Shown here: piece after piece, positions 17,590 through 25,734 of the stretch
Position numbering within the stretch: position 1 is the stretch's first letter
Layout: the number at the start of each line of letters is the position of its first letter
Source: CALIZF01 sp046292445
GTDB lineage: Bacteria; Pseudomonadota; Alphaproteobacteria; Rhodobacterales; Rhodobacteraceae
NCBI GenBank assembly: GCA_046292445.1
Contig: JBKBQT010000013.1
Span: 15,103-79,102, forward strand
Direction of reading: 5' to 3'
Length of the DNA: 64,000 bases
The notes under the pieces: generated by a model
The model's input: only the letters and a program-made list of their open reading frames with translations
What the model was told of the DNA's origin: nothing
The model's database searches: none
Program-made: the position numbers and the translations under genes

Positions 17590-18276
17590 CTAGTCGCGCA
17601 GCCAGAGCGCACCCGGACCCATCGCGGCCACGAAGGCGGCATGCGCCTCGGCCTCTGCCGGGGTGATGCGGGGGGCAAGGGGGCGCGGGCGGGTCCGCGG
17701 CGTCTGCGGCGCGGCGCCGGGCCGACGGGCGCGGTCCTGTGCGGGCGCAAGGCCGAAGCCCGGCTGGCGGCCGCCGACAAGTTCCAGATAGACCTCGGCA
17801 AGGATCTCGCTGTCGAGCAGCGCGCCGTGTTTCGTGCGTGCGCTGTTGTCCACGCCGAACCGCCGGCAGAGGGCGTCGAGCGAACTCGGCGCGCCCGGAA
17901 ACCGGGCCATCGCCATTGCGCGGGTATCGATGATCCGCGCCGGATCCAGCGGCGGCAGGTCGATCCGCCGGAATTCGGCATTGAGGAACCGCGCATCGAA
18001 ACCGGCGTTGTGGGCGATCATCGGCGCATCGCCGAGGAAGGCGATCAGGTCGTCGGCGATCTGGTGAAACAGCGGCTTGTCGCGCAGGAATGCGTCGTCG
18101 AGCCCGTGGACGGCCTGCGCCTCGGGCGGCATGGGGCGCTCGGGGTTGAGGTAGCGGTGGAAGGTCCGCCCGGTCGGCAGATGATTCCACAGCTCGACCG
18201 CGCCGATTTCCACCACCCGGTGCCCCTCGGCCGGATCGAGGCCGGTGGTTTCGGTATCGAGCACAACCTCACGCAT
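17590..18276 (-). CDS. dnaQ: DNA polymerase III epsilon subunit (3'-5' exonuclease)
   Basis: The 228-residue proofreading subunit of the replicative polymerase. Exo I is DTETTGL at residues 7-13, Exo II HNAGFDARFL, and Exo III-epsilon HGALLDSEILAEVYLEL with the HxxxxxD signature. A basic, proline-rich C-terminus probably contacts the polymerase subunit. It is the last gene of maf-aroE-coaE-dnaQ and overlaps coaE by 8 bases. The start at 18276 gives MREVVLDTETTG, the usual family opening. Confidence 0.95.
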   Translation of the reverse strand: MREVVLDTETTGLDPAEGHRVVEIGAVELWNHLPTGRTFHRYLNPERPMPPEAQAVHGLDDAFLRDKPLFHQIADDLIAFLGDAPMIAHNAGFDARFLNAEFRRIDLPPLDPARIIDTRAMAMARFPGAPSSLDALCRRFGVDNSARTKHGALLDSEILAEVYLELVGGRQPGFGLAPAQDRARRPGAAPQTPRTRPRPLAPRITPAEAEAHAAFVAAMGPGALWLRD

Positions 18277-18865
18277 CGCGGACCTCGCGGATATAGGCGA
18301 TCAGGGCGGCGACGGCGGCCTCGACGGCGGCAAGGCCGAGCGTCTCGATCACATGCGTCGCACGCGCCCGCTTTTCGCGGTCGGGTAACTGCTTGGCAAG
18401 CAGGGCGTCGAACTGCGCCTCGGTCATGCCCGGGCGGGCGAGCACGCGGCGGCGCTGGAGGGCGGGCGGGGCGGTGACGGTCAGCGTCGCATCCATCAGC
18501 GAATCGGCGCCGGTCTCGAACAGGAGCGGAACGTCTAGCACGACGATGTCGGCGGTTGCCGCTTCGAGGAAGGCCGCCCGATCGGCGGCCACGAGTGGAT
18601 GGACGACCGATTCGATCCGCGCGAGCGCAGTTTCGTCGCGGGCGATCCAGACGCGCAGAGCGGCGCGGTCGATCGCCCCGGCGTGAACGGCCTGGGGATG
18701 GATCGCACCGAGCGGAGCGACGGCCGCGCCGCCGGGCGCGTAGAGGCGGTGCACCGCGGCATCGGCATCCCAGACCGGCAGGCCGGCGGCGCGGAAGAAA
18801 CCTGCCGTGGTAGACTTGCCCATTCCGATCGACCCGGTCAGGCCGAGCCGGTAGGCCCGCCTCAT
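18269..18865 (-). CDS. coaE: Dephospho-CoA kinase
   Basis: CoaE phosphorylates the 3'-hydroxyl of dephospho-CoA, the last step of CoA synthesis. The 198-residue protein has the P-loop GLTGSIGMGKST at residues 8-19, the DAD motif (VWDADAAVH), VLDVPLLFETG and the conserved RRRVLARPGMTEAQFDA lid region. The start at 18865 overlaps the aroE stop as ATGA. It is in operon with aroE and dnaQ. Confidence 0.95.
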   Translation of the reverse strand: MRRAYRLGLTGSIGMGKSTTAGFFRAAGLPVWDADAAVHRLYAPGGAAVAPLGAIHPQAVHAGAIDRAALRVWIARDETALARIESVVHPLVAADRAAFLEAATADIVVLDVPLLFETGADSLMDATLTVTAPPALQRRRVLARPGMTEAQFDALLAKQLPDREKRARATHVIETLGLAAVEAAVAALIAYIREVRDA

Positions 18866-19698
18866 GGCGCGAGGACCGCGGCGCGGGTTTCGGCGTCGAC
18901 CTCGGGGCGTTTTCCGAACCAGCGTTCGAAGCCGGGAACCGCCTGGTGCAGCAGCATGCCGAGGCCGTCGACCGTGCGGCAGCCGCGCGCTGCGGCGGCG
19001 CGCAGGAAGGGCGTGTCGAGCGGGCGATAGACCACATCGGTCACGAGCGCGGAGGGGTCGAGCGCGTCGAGCGGGATGCGCAGTTCGCCCTTGCCTTCCA
19101 TCCCCAGCGACGTGGTGTTCACGACCGTCGCCGCGCCGTCGAGGATCGCGCCGGCCTGCACCCAGTCGGCCACGATGATGCGGGCGCCCATGTCCGCGCG
19201 CAGCGCCTCGGCCCGCTGGCGGGTGCGGTTGGCGATGCGCACCTCTGGCGCGCCTGCCTCGATCAGAGCGGCAACGACCGCCCGCGCCGCGCCGCCGGCG
19301 CCAAAGACAGCCGCCGGACCGGAGGCCGGATTCCAGCCCGGCGCGCTCTGGCGCAGGCTTGCGAGAAATCCGGTGACGTCGGTATTGTCGGCGTGGATCT
19401 TGCCGTCCTTGCGAAAGATGATCGTGTTGGCCGCGCCGATCAGGGCGGCCCGGTCGGTCACGATATCGGCAAGGCCGAGAACGGTTTCCTTGTGCGGCAG
19501 CGTGACGTTGATGCCGACGAAGCCGAGACGCGGCAAAAGGTCGAGCATCGCGCGCAGGTCGCCCTGCGCGACGTCCATGGGGATGTAATGCCCGGCGATG
19601 CCATGCCGCCGGAGCCAGTAGCCGTGGAGCCGCGGCGACAGGCTGTGCGCCACGGGCGAGCCGACGACCGCGGCCAGCGGGATGCGCGACGGTGTCAT
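18862..19698 (-). CDS. aroE: Shikimate dehydrogenase
   Basis: AroE reduces 3-dehydroshikimate to shikimate with NADPH. The 278-residue protein shows the substrate site GSPVAHSLSPRLHG, the catalytic lysine in NVTLPHKETVL, NTDVTGF, the nucleotide-binding GAGGAARAVVAAL and the NADP-binding NRT. The start at 19698 (MTPSRIPLAAV) forms a 4-base ATGA overlap with the maf stop; the upstream ATG at 19710 would overlap maf further and is less likely. Confidence 0.95.
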   Translation of the reverse strand: MTPSRIPLAAVVGSPVAHSLSPRLHGYWLRRHGIAGHYIPMDVAQGDLRAMLDLLPRLGFVGINVTLPHKETVLGLADIVTDRAALIGAANTIIFRKDGKIHADNTDVTGFLASLRQSAPGWNPASGPAAVFGAGGAARAVVAALIEAGAPEVRIANRTRQRAEALRADMGARIIVADWVQAGAILDGAATVVNTTSLGMEGKGELRIPLDALDPSALVTDVVYRPLDTPFLRAAAARGCRTVDGLGMLLHQAVPGFERWFGKRPEVDAETRAAVLAP

Positions 19699-20315
19699 GC
19701 CGCGATCCATCCGCGCTGGCCCAGATAGCCCAGCAACGGGAGGAGCGGCAGGCCGAGCGCAGCCGCGTGATCGCCGTCGATCCGGGCAAAGAGCCGCACG
19801 CCCTCTTCCTCGATACGGTATCCGCCGGCGGTGCCGACGAGCCTGGCGGCGTGACGCACCAGATAGGCCTCGCGATACTCGTCCGAAAAGAGCCGCATCG
19901 TCAGCCTGACCTCCTCGACATGCCTCCAGACGGCATTACCGTTGTGAAATACCACGACAGCACTGTGAAGGCTGTGCCGGCGCCCGCGAAGCCGCTGCAC
20001 CTGTGCCCTGACTGCATCTATGCTCGTTGCCTTGTCCATCACGGCGCCGTCAAGATCGAGAACCTGATCGCATCCGATCACGACGGCGGCCGGATCGCGC
20101 GCCGCCACCCGCTGCGCCTTTGCCGCAGCGAGGGCATCGGCGATCTCACGCGGCGCGACGCCGTCGGCAGCAAGCGCGGCTATGGCCGTTTCTTCATCGA
20201 TGCGGGCGGGGACCGCTGCAAACTCGACCCCCGCAGCGCGCAGGAGCGCCGCGCGCGTATCCGATGCGCTTGCGAGGACGATCTGGGGCGGGGTCGAGGC
20301 GGCGGCTGTGGACAA
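19695..20315 (-). CDS. Maf family nucleotide pyrophosphatase (YceF-like)
   Basis: Maf proteins hydrolyse non-canonical or modified nucleoside triphosphates. The 206-residue product has LASASDTRAALL (the SxSxxR motif) and CDQVLDLDG, a DQV motif closer to the YceF (m7GTP) branch than to the YhdE (dTTP/UTP) branch; a second Maf of the other type is at 61478. No ATG opens the frame. The best start is TTG at 20315, with AGGAA about 10 bases upstream. This TTG is the first codon of a perfect DnaA-box sequence, TTGTCCACA. It heads the maf-aroE-coaE-dnaQ operon beside the putative origin. Confidence 0.88.
   Translation of the reverse strand: MSTAAASTPPQIVLASASDTRAALLRAAGVEFAAVPARIDEETAIAALAADGVAPREIADALAAAKAQRVAARDPAAVVIGCDQVLDLDGAVMDKATSIDAVRAQVQRLRGRRHSLHSAVVVFHNGNAVWRHVEEVRLTMRLFSDEYREAYLVRHAARLVGTAGGYRIEEEGVRLFARIDGDHAAALGLPLLPLLGYLGQRGWIAA
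20307..20315 (-). promoter_or_regulatory. DnaA box TTGTCCACA at the maf start codon
   Basis: On the minus strand this reads TTGTCCACA, one base from the E. coli consensus TTATCCACA and identical to the box at 20575. Its first three bases are also the likely TTG start of maf, so DnaA bound here could block maf translation-start DNA or its transcription. The regulatory reading is inference. Confidence 0.55.
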
Positions 20316-20574
20316 TGCCCGTATGTTCCTGTCGGGTCCGTGACGCCGGAGCAGCCGGCACCGCGACCGTCCCTCCGGGCGCGCGGCTTTTCAATGATCC
20401 GGGCTTCGGTCATCCCGTTGTGGATACCGAACGCGCATGCGCGACGATCAGGCACGATCCGCAGTGGCGGTCGGAAATCCATCCACATCCGCCTGCGGCG
20501 GATGCATGCTATATCTTCTTGAAAAATATATGATTTGTGGACTCAAGGGTGCTGCGCTGCAGTTTGTCCCCGCC

Positions 20575-20583
20575 TTGTCCACA
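20575..20583 (+). promoter_or_regulatory. DnaA box TTGTCCACA in the putative origin
   Basis: A second exact TTGTCCACA, on the plus strand, in the middle of the maf-hemJ gap. It is the strongest box in the non-coding part and lies 45-55 bases before two further boxes at 20621 and 20630. Confidence 0.6.
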
Positions 20584-20701
20584 GCGTCATCCCTGTGGCC
20601 TCTTATGTGGAAGCAATGGACAATCCACACTGTCCACAGCACATCTACAACACCAGAATCCTTGAATCTTACTTGATAAGGAAGGACGACCGGAGTTGGC
20701 C

Positions 20702-21166
20702 ATGACCGAGCTGCTTTCGACTGTCTATCCCTGGACCAAGGCCCTTCACGTGATGGCGGTGATCGCCTGGATGGCAGGGTTGTTCTATCTGCCGCGGCTG
20801 TTCGTCTATCATGTCGAAGGGCTGCGCAAGCAGGGGGTGGTGCGGGGAAGCGATATGGATGCGTTGTTCCAGCATCAGGAGCGGCTCCTGCTCCGGGCGA
20901 TCATGAACCCGGCAATGGTCGCGACCTGGGTCTTCGGTCTGGCACTGGTGGCAACGCCGGGGGTGGTTGACTGGGGTGCCGTCTGGCCGTGGACCAAGGC
21001 AGCGGGGGTGGTTGCGATGACCTGGTTCCACATGTGGCTGGGGCGGCGGCGGAAGGACTTCGTGGCAGGCGTCAATGGGCGGTCGGGGCGCGATTTCCGT
21101 TTGATGAACGAGGTTCCCACTGTCCTCATGGTGGTGATCGTTCTGTCGGTCTTCGTGCGGTTCTGA
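20702..21166 (+). CDS. hemJ: Protoporphyrinogen IX oxidase HemJ
   Basis: HemJ oxidises protoporphyrinogen IX to protoporphyrin IX at the inner membrane. The 154-residue protein has four hydrophobic helices; the first holds the conserved ALHVMAVIAWMAGLFYLPRLF with the histidine essential in the family, and a later MWLGRRRKDF segment is also typical. The ATG at 20702 is preceded by CGGAG at 20690-20694; a TTG two codons earlier is less likely. Two other haem genes, hemW and hemH, lie elsewhere in the window. It is the first gene to the right of the putative origin. Confidence 0.94.
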   Translation: MTELLSTVYPWTKALHVMAVIAWMAGLFYLPRLFVYHVEGLRKQGVVRGSDMDALFQHQERLLLRAIMNPAMVATWVFGLALVATPGVVDWGAVWPWTKAAGVVAMTWFHMWLGRRRKDFVAGVNGRSGRDFRLMNEVPTVLMVVIVLSVFVRF

Positions 21167-21179
21167 CGGGGTGGCTGCG

Positions 21180-21206
21180 TTGACAGCTGTGCGCTGGCGT
21201 TGTAAC
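21180..21206 (+). promoter_or_regulatory. Candidate promoter for rho
   Basis: A perfect -35 TTGACA at 21180-21185 is followed by TGTAAC at 21201-21206 (four of six -10 matches) with a short 15-base spacer. It leaves a leader of about 80 bases before rho. The spacing is sub-optimal, so confidence is limited. Confidence 0.4.
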
Positions 21207-21291
21207 GACCGTCAGCTTCCGTCCGGGAGCGGTTTTCCCCCGACTTTCGCGTGCTGCAGGCAGTGTGGCCGCCCATCGCCCAGGTGACATG

Positions 21292-22563
21292 ATGACGAAG
21301 GAGCATTTGCGACTCGCAGATCTCAAGGCCAAGACCCCGGCCGACCTGCTGGCGATGGCCGAGGACTGGGAGATCGAGAACGCCTCGTCCATGCGCAAGG
21401 GCGAGATGATGTTCCAGCTTCTGAAGGAACACGCTGAAGAGGGGTGGGAGATCGGCGGCGACGGCGTTCTCGAGGTGTTGCAGGACGGGTTCGGATTCCT
21501 GCGCAGCCCGGAGGCGAATTATCTGCCCGGGCCCGACGACATTTACGTCAGTCCCGAGATGATCCGGCAGTGGTCGCTGCGGACGGGCGATTCGATCGAA
21601 GGCGTGATCCAGGCGCCGCGCGAGAACGAGCGGTATTTCAGCCTGACGGCTGTGACGCGGATCAACTTTGATGATCCGGAAAAGGCGCGGCACAAGGTTT
21701 TGTTCGACAATCTCACGCCGCTCTATCCGGATGAGCGCTTCAAGATGGAGATCGAGGATCCGACCATCAAGGACCGTTCGGCCCGGATCATCGATCTCGT
21801 GGCGCCGATCGGAAAGGGGCAGCGCGGGCTGATCGTGGCGCCGCCGCGGACCGGCAAGACTGTTCTGCTGCAGAACATTGCGCATTCGATCGAGCGCAAT
21901 CATCCGGAATGCTATCTCATCGTGCTTCTGATCGACGAGCGGCCGGAAGAGGTCACCGACATGCAGCGGTCGGTGAAGGGTGAAGTCGTCTCATCGACCT
22001 TTGACGAACCGGCGACGCGGCATGTCGCGGTGGCCGAGATGGTGATCGAGAAGGCCAAGCGGCTGGTCGAGCACAAGCGGGATGTGGTGATCCTGCTCGA
22101 TTCGATCACCCGGCTGGGGCGGGCGTTCAACACGGTCGTCCCCTCGTCGGGCAAGGTGCTGACGGGCGGTGTGGATGCGAACGCGCTGCAGCGGCCCAAG
22201 CGGTTCTTCGGAGCGGCGCGGAACATCGAGGAAGGCGGGTCGCTGACGATCATCGCGACGGCGCTGATCGATACCGGCAGCCGGATGGACGAGGTGATTT
22301 TCGAGGAGTTCAAGGGGACCGGGAACGCGGAGATCGTGCTCGACCGCAAGGTGGCGGACAAGCGGATCTTCCCGGCGATGGATATCCTGAAGTCGGGCAC
22401 GCGGAAGGAGGAGTTGCTGATCGCCAAGGGTGATCTGCAGAAAACCTATGTGCTGCGGCGCATCCTGAATCCGATGGGGACAACGGATGCGATCGAGTTC
22501 CTGATCTCGAAGCTGAAGGCGACCAAGACAAACGCCGAATTTTTCGATTCGATGAACAGCTGA
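21292..22563 (+). CDS. rho: Transcription termination factor Rho
   Basis: Rho is a hexameric RNA-dependent ATPase that ends transcription. The 423-residue protein has the N-terminal RNA-binding region with GFGFLRSP, the P-loop APPRTGKT (about residue 185), Walker B VVILLDSITRLGRAFN and the Q/R-loop region TGGVDANALQRPKRFFGAARN. Two ATG codons are adjacent (21289, 21292); AGG at 21282-21284 gives better spacing to the second. It begins the rho-mnmE-mnmG-rsmG-parA-parB run. Confidence 0.97.
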   Translation: MTKEHLRLADLKAKTPADLLAMAEDWEIENASSMRKGEMMFQLLKEHAEEGWEIGGDGVLEVLQDGFGFLRSPEANYLPGPDDIYVSPEMIRQWSLRTGDSIEGVIQAPRENERYFSLTAVTRINFDDPEKARHKVLFDNLTPLYPDERFKMEIEDPTIKDRSARIIDLVAPIGKGQRGLIVAPPRTGKTVLLQNIAHSIERNHPECYLIVLLIDERPEEVTDMQRSVKGEVVSSTFDEPATRHVAVAEMVIEKAKRLVEHKRDVVILLDSITRLGRAFNTVVPSSGKVLTGGVDANALQRPKRFFGAARNIEEGGSLTIIATALIDTGSRMDEVIFEEFKGTGNAEIVLDRKVADKRIFPAMDILKSGTRKEELLIAKGDLQKTYVLRRILNPMGTTDAIEFLISKLKATKTNAEFFDSMNS

Positions 22564-22573
22564 CGGGCGGGCG

Positions 22574-23860
22574 ATGGACACGATCTTTGCCCTGTCGACG
22601 GCGCGGGGCAAGGCGGGTCTCGCGGTGGTGCGTGTATCGGGTCCGGCGGCGCCGGCGGCTTGCGCTGTCGTGGCCGGCGATGTCCCCGCGGCGCGGCGGG
22701 CGGCCCTGCGGCGATTGCGGGACGGGGACCGGCTGATCGACGAGGCGATCGTGTTGCATTTTCCGGCCGGAGCCAGTGCGACCGGGGAAGCGACGATCGA
22801 ATTCCATGTGCACGGTAGCCCGGCTGTCGTCTCCGCCCTCCTGGCGTGTCTCGGGAAGGTTCCGGGCCTGCGTCCGGCCGAACCTGGGGAATTCACGCGG
22901 CGAGCGCTGGAGGCGGGCCGGCTGTCACTGACGGAGGTCGAGGGCCTGTCCGATTTGCTCGACGCGGAGACTGAGAGCCAGCGGCGGCAGGCCATGACGG
23001 TCTTCGGCGGGGCGCTTCGGGATGCGGCAGAAGGGTGGCGGACGGCGCTTGTCCGGGCTGCGGCATTGGTCGAGGCGACAATCGATTTCGTGGATGAGGA
23101 TGTGCCGCTCGATGTGATGCCCGAGGTCGCGGCGCTGCTGCGATCGGTCCACGAGGCCTGTGCGGCGGAGCTGCGGCGGTATCCGGCGGCCGAGCGGATA
23201 CGCGCGGGATTCGAGGTTGCGATCGTCGGTGCGCCTAATGTCGGAAAATCCACGCTGTTGAACCGGCTTGCGGGGCGTGAGGCTGCGATCACATCGGATG
23301 TCGCCGGGACGACCCGGGATGTGATCGAGGTTCGGATGGATATTGCGGGGCTCGCGGTCACGTTGATCGACACGGCTGGATTGCGGGAGCCTGTCGATCC
23401 GATCGAAGCGATCGGCATCGATCGGGCGCGGCAGCGGGCTGCGGCGGCGGATCTGCGGGTGTTTCTGACCGAGGGGGGCGTGGCGCCGCCGGGTGTCGTC
23501 ATGGAGCCCGGGGACCTTGTTCTTCGTGCGAAGGCGGATGATGATGCTGGTCGCGGGGATGGTGTGTCCGGGCTGACCGGGGCCGGCGTGGATTGGTTGC
23601 TCGGGCGGATCGCCGAAACACTGGGGGACCGCGTGGCCGGGGGCGCGCTGATCACGCGCGAGCGGCATCGCAGGGCGATAGCAGATGCGACAGCGCTTCT
23701 GGAATCAGTGCTGGTTGCTGTAGACAGGAGAGACGTTGGGACCGAAGTTCTTGCCGAGGATATCCGGTCTGCCCTGAGAGTGCTTGAAAGCCTGATCGGG
23801 CGTGTCGATGTTGAGGCAGTTCTGGACGAGATTTTCGCGCGGTTCTGTATCGGAAAGTGA
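22574..23860 (+). CDS. mnmE: tRNA modification GTPase MnmE
   Basis: MnmE, with MnmG, installs the carboxymethylaminomethyl group on U34 of certain tRNAs. The 428-residue protein opens MDTIFALSTARGKAGLAVVRVSG. The folate-binding domain has PGEFTRRA. The G domain has G1 GAPNVGKST (about residue 218), G2 GTTRD and G3 DTAGLRE. It ends in the invariant CIGK with the catalytic cysteine. The G4 NKxD motif is weak: the matching stretch is LRAKADDD. The start is 10 bases after rho and the stop overlaps an mnmG GTG. Confidence 0.95.
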   Translation: MDTIFALSTARGKAGLAVVRVSGPAAPAACAVVAGDVPAARRAALRRLRDGDRLIDEAIVLHFPAGASATGEATIEFHVHGSPAVVSALLACLGKVPGLRPAEPGEFTRRALEAGRLSLTEVEGLSDLLDAETESQRRQAMTVFGGALRDAAEGWRTALVRAAALVEATIDFVDEDVPLDVMPEVAALLRSVHEACAAELRRYPAAERIRAGFEVAIVGAPNVGKSTLLNRLAGREAAITSDVAGTTRDVIEVRMDIAGLAVTLIDTAGLREPVDPIEAIGIDRARQRAAAADLRVFLTEGGVAPPGVVMEPGDLVLRAKADDDAGRGDGVSGLTGAGVDWLLGRIAETLGDRVAGGALITRERHRRAIADATALLESVLVAVDRRDVGTEVLAEDIRSALRVLESLIGRVDVEAVLDEIFARFCIGK

Positions 23861-23862
23861 GG

Positions 23863-25734
23863 GTGTTCCACGTGAAACACTATGATGTTGTGGTGGTTGG
23901 GGGCGGCCATGCGGGCGCGGAGGCCGCGGCGGCGGCGGCACGGACTGGCGCCATAACCGCTCTTGTCACGATGGATCCTGCCCGGATCGGGGTCATGTCG
24001 TGCAATCCGGCGATCGGCGGCCTCGGCAAGGGGCATCTCGTGCGTGAGGTGGACGCGCTCGACGGGATCATGGGGTTTGCCGCGGATGCGGCCGGGATCC
24101 AGTACAGGCTCTTGAACCGTAGCAAGGGGGCGGCAGTTCAGGGGCCGCGGGTGCAGGCTGACCGGGCGCTATACCGTATGGCGGTGCAAGGCGCACTTGC
24201 GGCGCTGCACGGCCTCGATATCGTGGCGGGCGAAGCTATCGATTTGGTCATTGCCGGCGGTGTTGTGGACGGCGTCGTTCTTGCAGACGGGTCGCGGATT
24301 GGGTCGCGGGCGGTCGTGTTGACCGCGGGGACATTCTTGAACGGCGTGATCCATATCGGGGATGAATCGCGGCCTGCGGGACGAATGGGAGACGCCGCTG
24401 CGGTGCGCCTTGCGGCCCGCCTGGCCGATCTCGCCCTGCCGATCGGCAGGCTCAAGACGGGAACGCCGCCGCGGCTTGACGGGCGGACCATAGATTGGGG
24501 CCGACTTGAACGGCAGCCAGGCGACGACGATCCGGTGATGATGTCGTTCCTGTCGTCGGCGCCCGGCGTGCCGCAAGTCGCTTGCGGGATCACGCATACC
24601 AATCCGCGCACACATGACTTGATCCGTTCCAATCTTCATCTGTCTGCGATGTATGGTGGGCAAATCGAGGGAGTGGGGCCGCGGTACTGCCCTTCGATCG
24701 AGGACAAGGTGGTGCGGTTTGCGCAAAAGGAGTCGCATCAGGTCTTTCTCGAACCCGAGGGTCTGGCGGATCACACGATTTATCCGAACGGTATTTCGAC
24801 TTCTTTGCCGCAACGCGTGCAGGAAGCATACGTTCGTACGATTGCGGGGCTGGAGCGCGCCGCGATCATGGTTCCCGGCTATGCCGTGGAGTATGATTAC
24901 GTCGATCCGCGCGCGCTGCGCACCGATTTGGGTGTGAAGGCTGTTGCGGGACTGTATTTTGCCGGGCAGATCAACGGCACCACTGGCTACGAAGAAGCGG
25001 CGGCGCAGGGGCTCGTCGCGGGGTTGAACGCCGCGCGCCACGCGCGTGGGCAAGCGCCGGTGGGTTTCTCGAGAACGGATAGCTACATCGGTGTCTTGAT
25101 CGACGATCTGGTGTCGCGGGGCGTTTCAGAACCCTACCGGATGTTCACGTCTCGCGCTGAGTATCGATTGAGCCTTCGCGCCGACAACGCGGACCAGCGC
25201 CTGACACCGAAGGGCGTCGCGGCGGGATGTGTCGGCGCCGTGCGGGCCGAGGCCTTTGCGCAGAAGTTGCGCCGTCTCGACGAGGCGCGTTCGATCCTTG
25301 ATCGCCGAGTTTCGCCGCACTCGCTCTTGAGGGCAGGCGTTTCAGTCAAGCCTGATGGTCAAAGGCGCCGTCTGATCGATGTGCTTGCAGTACAGGATGT
25401 CAATGTGGACCGTTTGTTGGAGATCGAGCCGTCGTTGGGCGGGATTGATGCGTCGACAATCGAGCAGCTGCGGATTGAGGCGACTTATGCTGCCTTCACG
25501 AACCGGCAGCAACATGCGATCGATGCGCTTCGGCGTGACGAGGGCCGGGCGATACCGGAGGGGTTTGACTATCTGTCGATTCCGGGTCTGTCCAATGAGC
25601 TCCGCAATAAGCTCGATCTGGTTCGACCGGCGACGCTTGGGCAGGCGTCACGGATCGAGGGCATGACGTCCGCGGCGATTACTCTCTTGCTGGTGCGTCT
25701 GAAGCGGCTCGAGGGTGCGGTGCGTTCGGCATGA
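23863..25734 (+). CDS. mnmG: tRNA uridine-5-carboxymethylaminomethyl enzyme MnmG (GidA)
   Basis: MnmG is the FAD-dependent partner of MnmE. The protein of about 623 residues has the dinucleotide fold VVVGGGHAGAEAA, the MSCNPAIGGLGKGHLVREVDALDG motif region, PRLDGRT and a C-terminal SRIEGMTSAAI helix. There is no ATG start. GTG at 23857 overlaps the mnmE stop and GTG at 23863 would give MFHVKHYD; I prefer 23863 because that opening is common in relatives. The first codons consist of a parS sequence, so the N-terminal FHVKH is dictated by the centromere site. It overlaps rsmG by 4 bases. Confidence 0.95.
   Translation: MFHVKHYDVVVVGGGHAGAEAAAAAARTGAITALVTMDPARIGVMSCNPAIGGLGKGHLVREVDALDGIMGFAADAAGIQYRLLNRSKGAAVQGPRVQADRALYRMAVQGALAALHGLDIVAGEAIDLVIAGGVVDGVVLADGSRIGSRAVVLTAGTFLNGVIHIGDESRPAGRMGDAAAVRLAARLADLALPIGRLKTGTPPRLDGRTIDWGRLERQPGDDDPVMMSFLSSAPGVPQVACGITHTNPRTHDLIRSNLHLSAMYGGQIEGVGPRYCPSIEDKVVRFAQKESHQVFLEPEGLADHTIYPNGISTSLPQRVQEAYVRTIAGLERAAIMVPGYAVEYDYVDPRALRTDLGVKAVAGLYFAGQINGTTGYEEAAAQGLVAGLNAARHARGQAPVGFSRTDSYIGVLIDDLVSRGVSEPYRMFTSRAEYRLSLRADNADQRLTPKGVAAGCVGAVRAEAFAQKLRRLDEARSILDRRVSPHSLLRAGVSVKPDGQRRRLIDVLAVQDVNVDRLLEIEPSLGGIDASTIEQLRIEATYAAFTNRQQHAIDALRRDEGRAIPEGFDYLSIPGLSNELRNKLDLVRPATLGQASRIEGMTSAAITLLLVRLKRLEGAVRSA
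23864..23879. other. parS centromere site 1 (mnmG start)
   Basis: TGTTCCACGTGAAACA, one mismatch from the 16-base palindromic parS consensus TGTTTCACGTGAAACA recognised by ParB. It is placed exactly at the mnmE/mnmG junction and encodes FHVKH in mnmG. Confidence 0.85.

Larger units (their letters stand above)
20307..20670. other. oriC: Putative chromosomal replication origin (oriC)
   Basis: The only gap longer than 300 bases in the window (20316-20701), and locally AT-rich in a GC-rich region. I count TCCACA-type 9-mers at 20307-20315 (minus, TTGTCCACA), 20419-20427 (minus, GTATCCACA), 20479-20487 (plus, CCATCCACA), 20536-20544 (minus, GAGTCCACA), 20575-20583 (plus, TTGTCCACA), 20621-20629 (plus, CAATCCACA) and 20630-20638 (plus, CTGTCCACA). 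An AT-rich tract spans 20510-20536. Three GANTC methylation sites lie at 20540, 20656 and 20664. The position beside maf, with parAB 6 kb away, matches known alphaproteobacterial origins. Function is inferred. Confidence 0.75.

Noticed and set aside
20437..20676. A 79-codon plus-strand open frame inside the maf-hemJ gap
   Set aside because: It runs through the DnaA-box cluster, has no ribosome-binding site and no protein character.
20743..20756. CACGTG in hemJ as a fourth parS
   Set aside because: The flanks (CTTCACGTGATG) break the GTTTCACGTGAAAC palindrome; similar CACGTG cores near 38560 and 53430 also fail.
21991..24036. A 681-codon minus-strand open frame over rho, mnmE and mnmG
   Set aside because: Serine/arginine/alanine-rich antisense shadow crossing three conserved genes.
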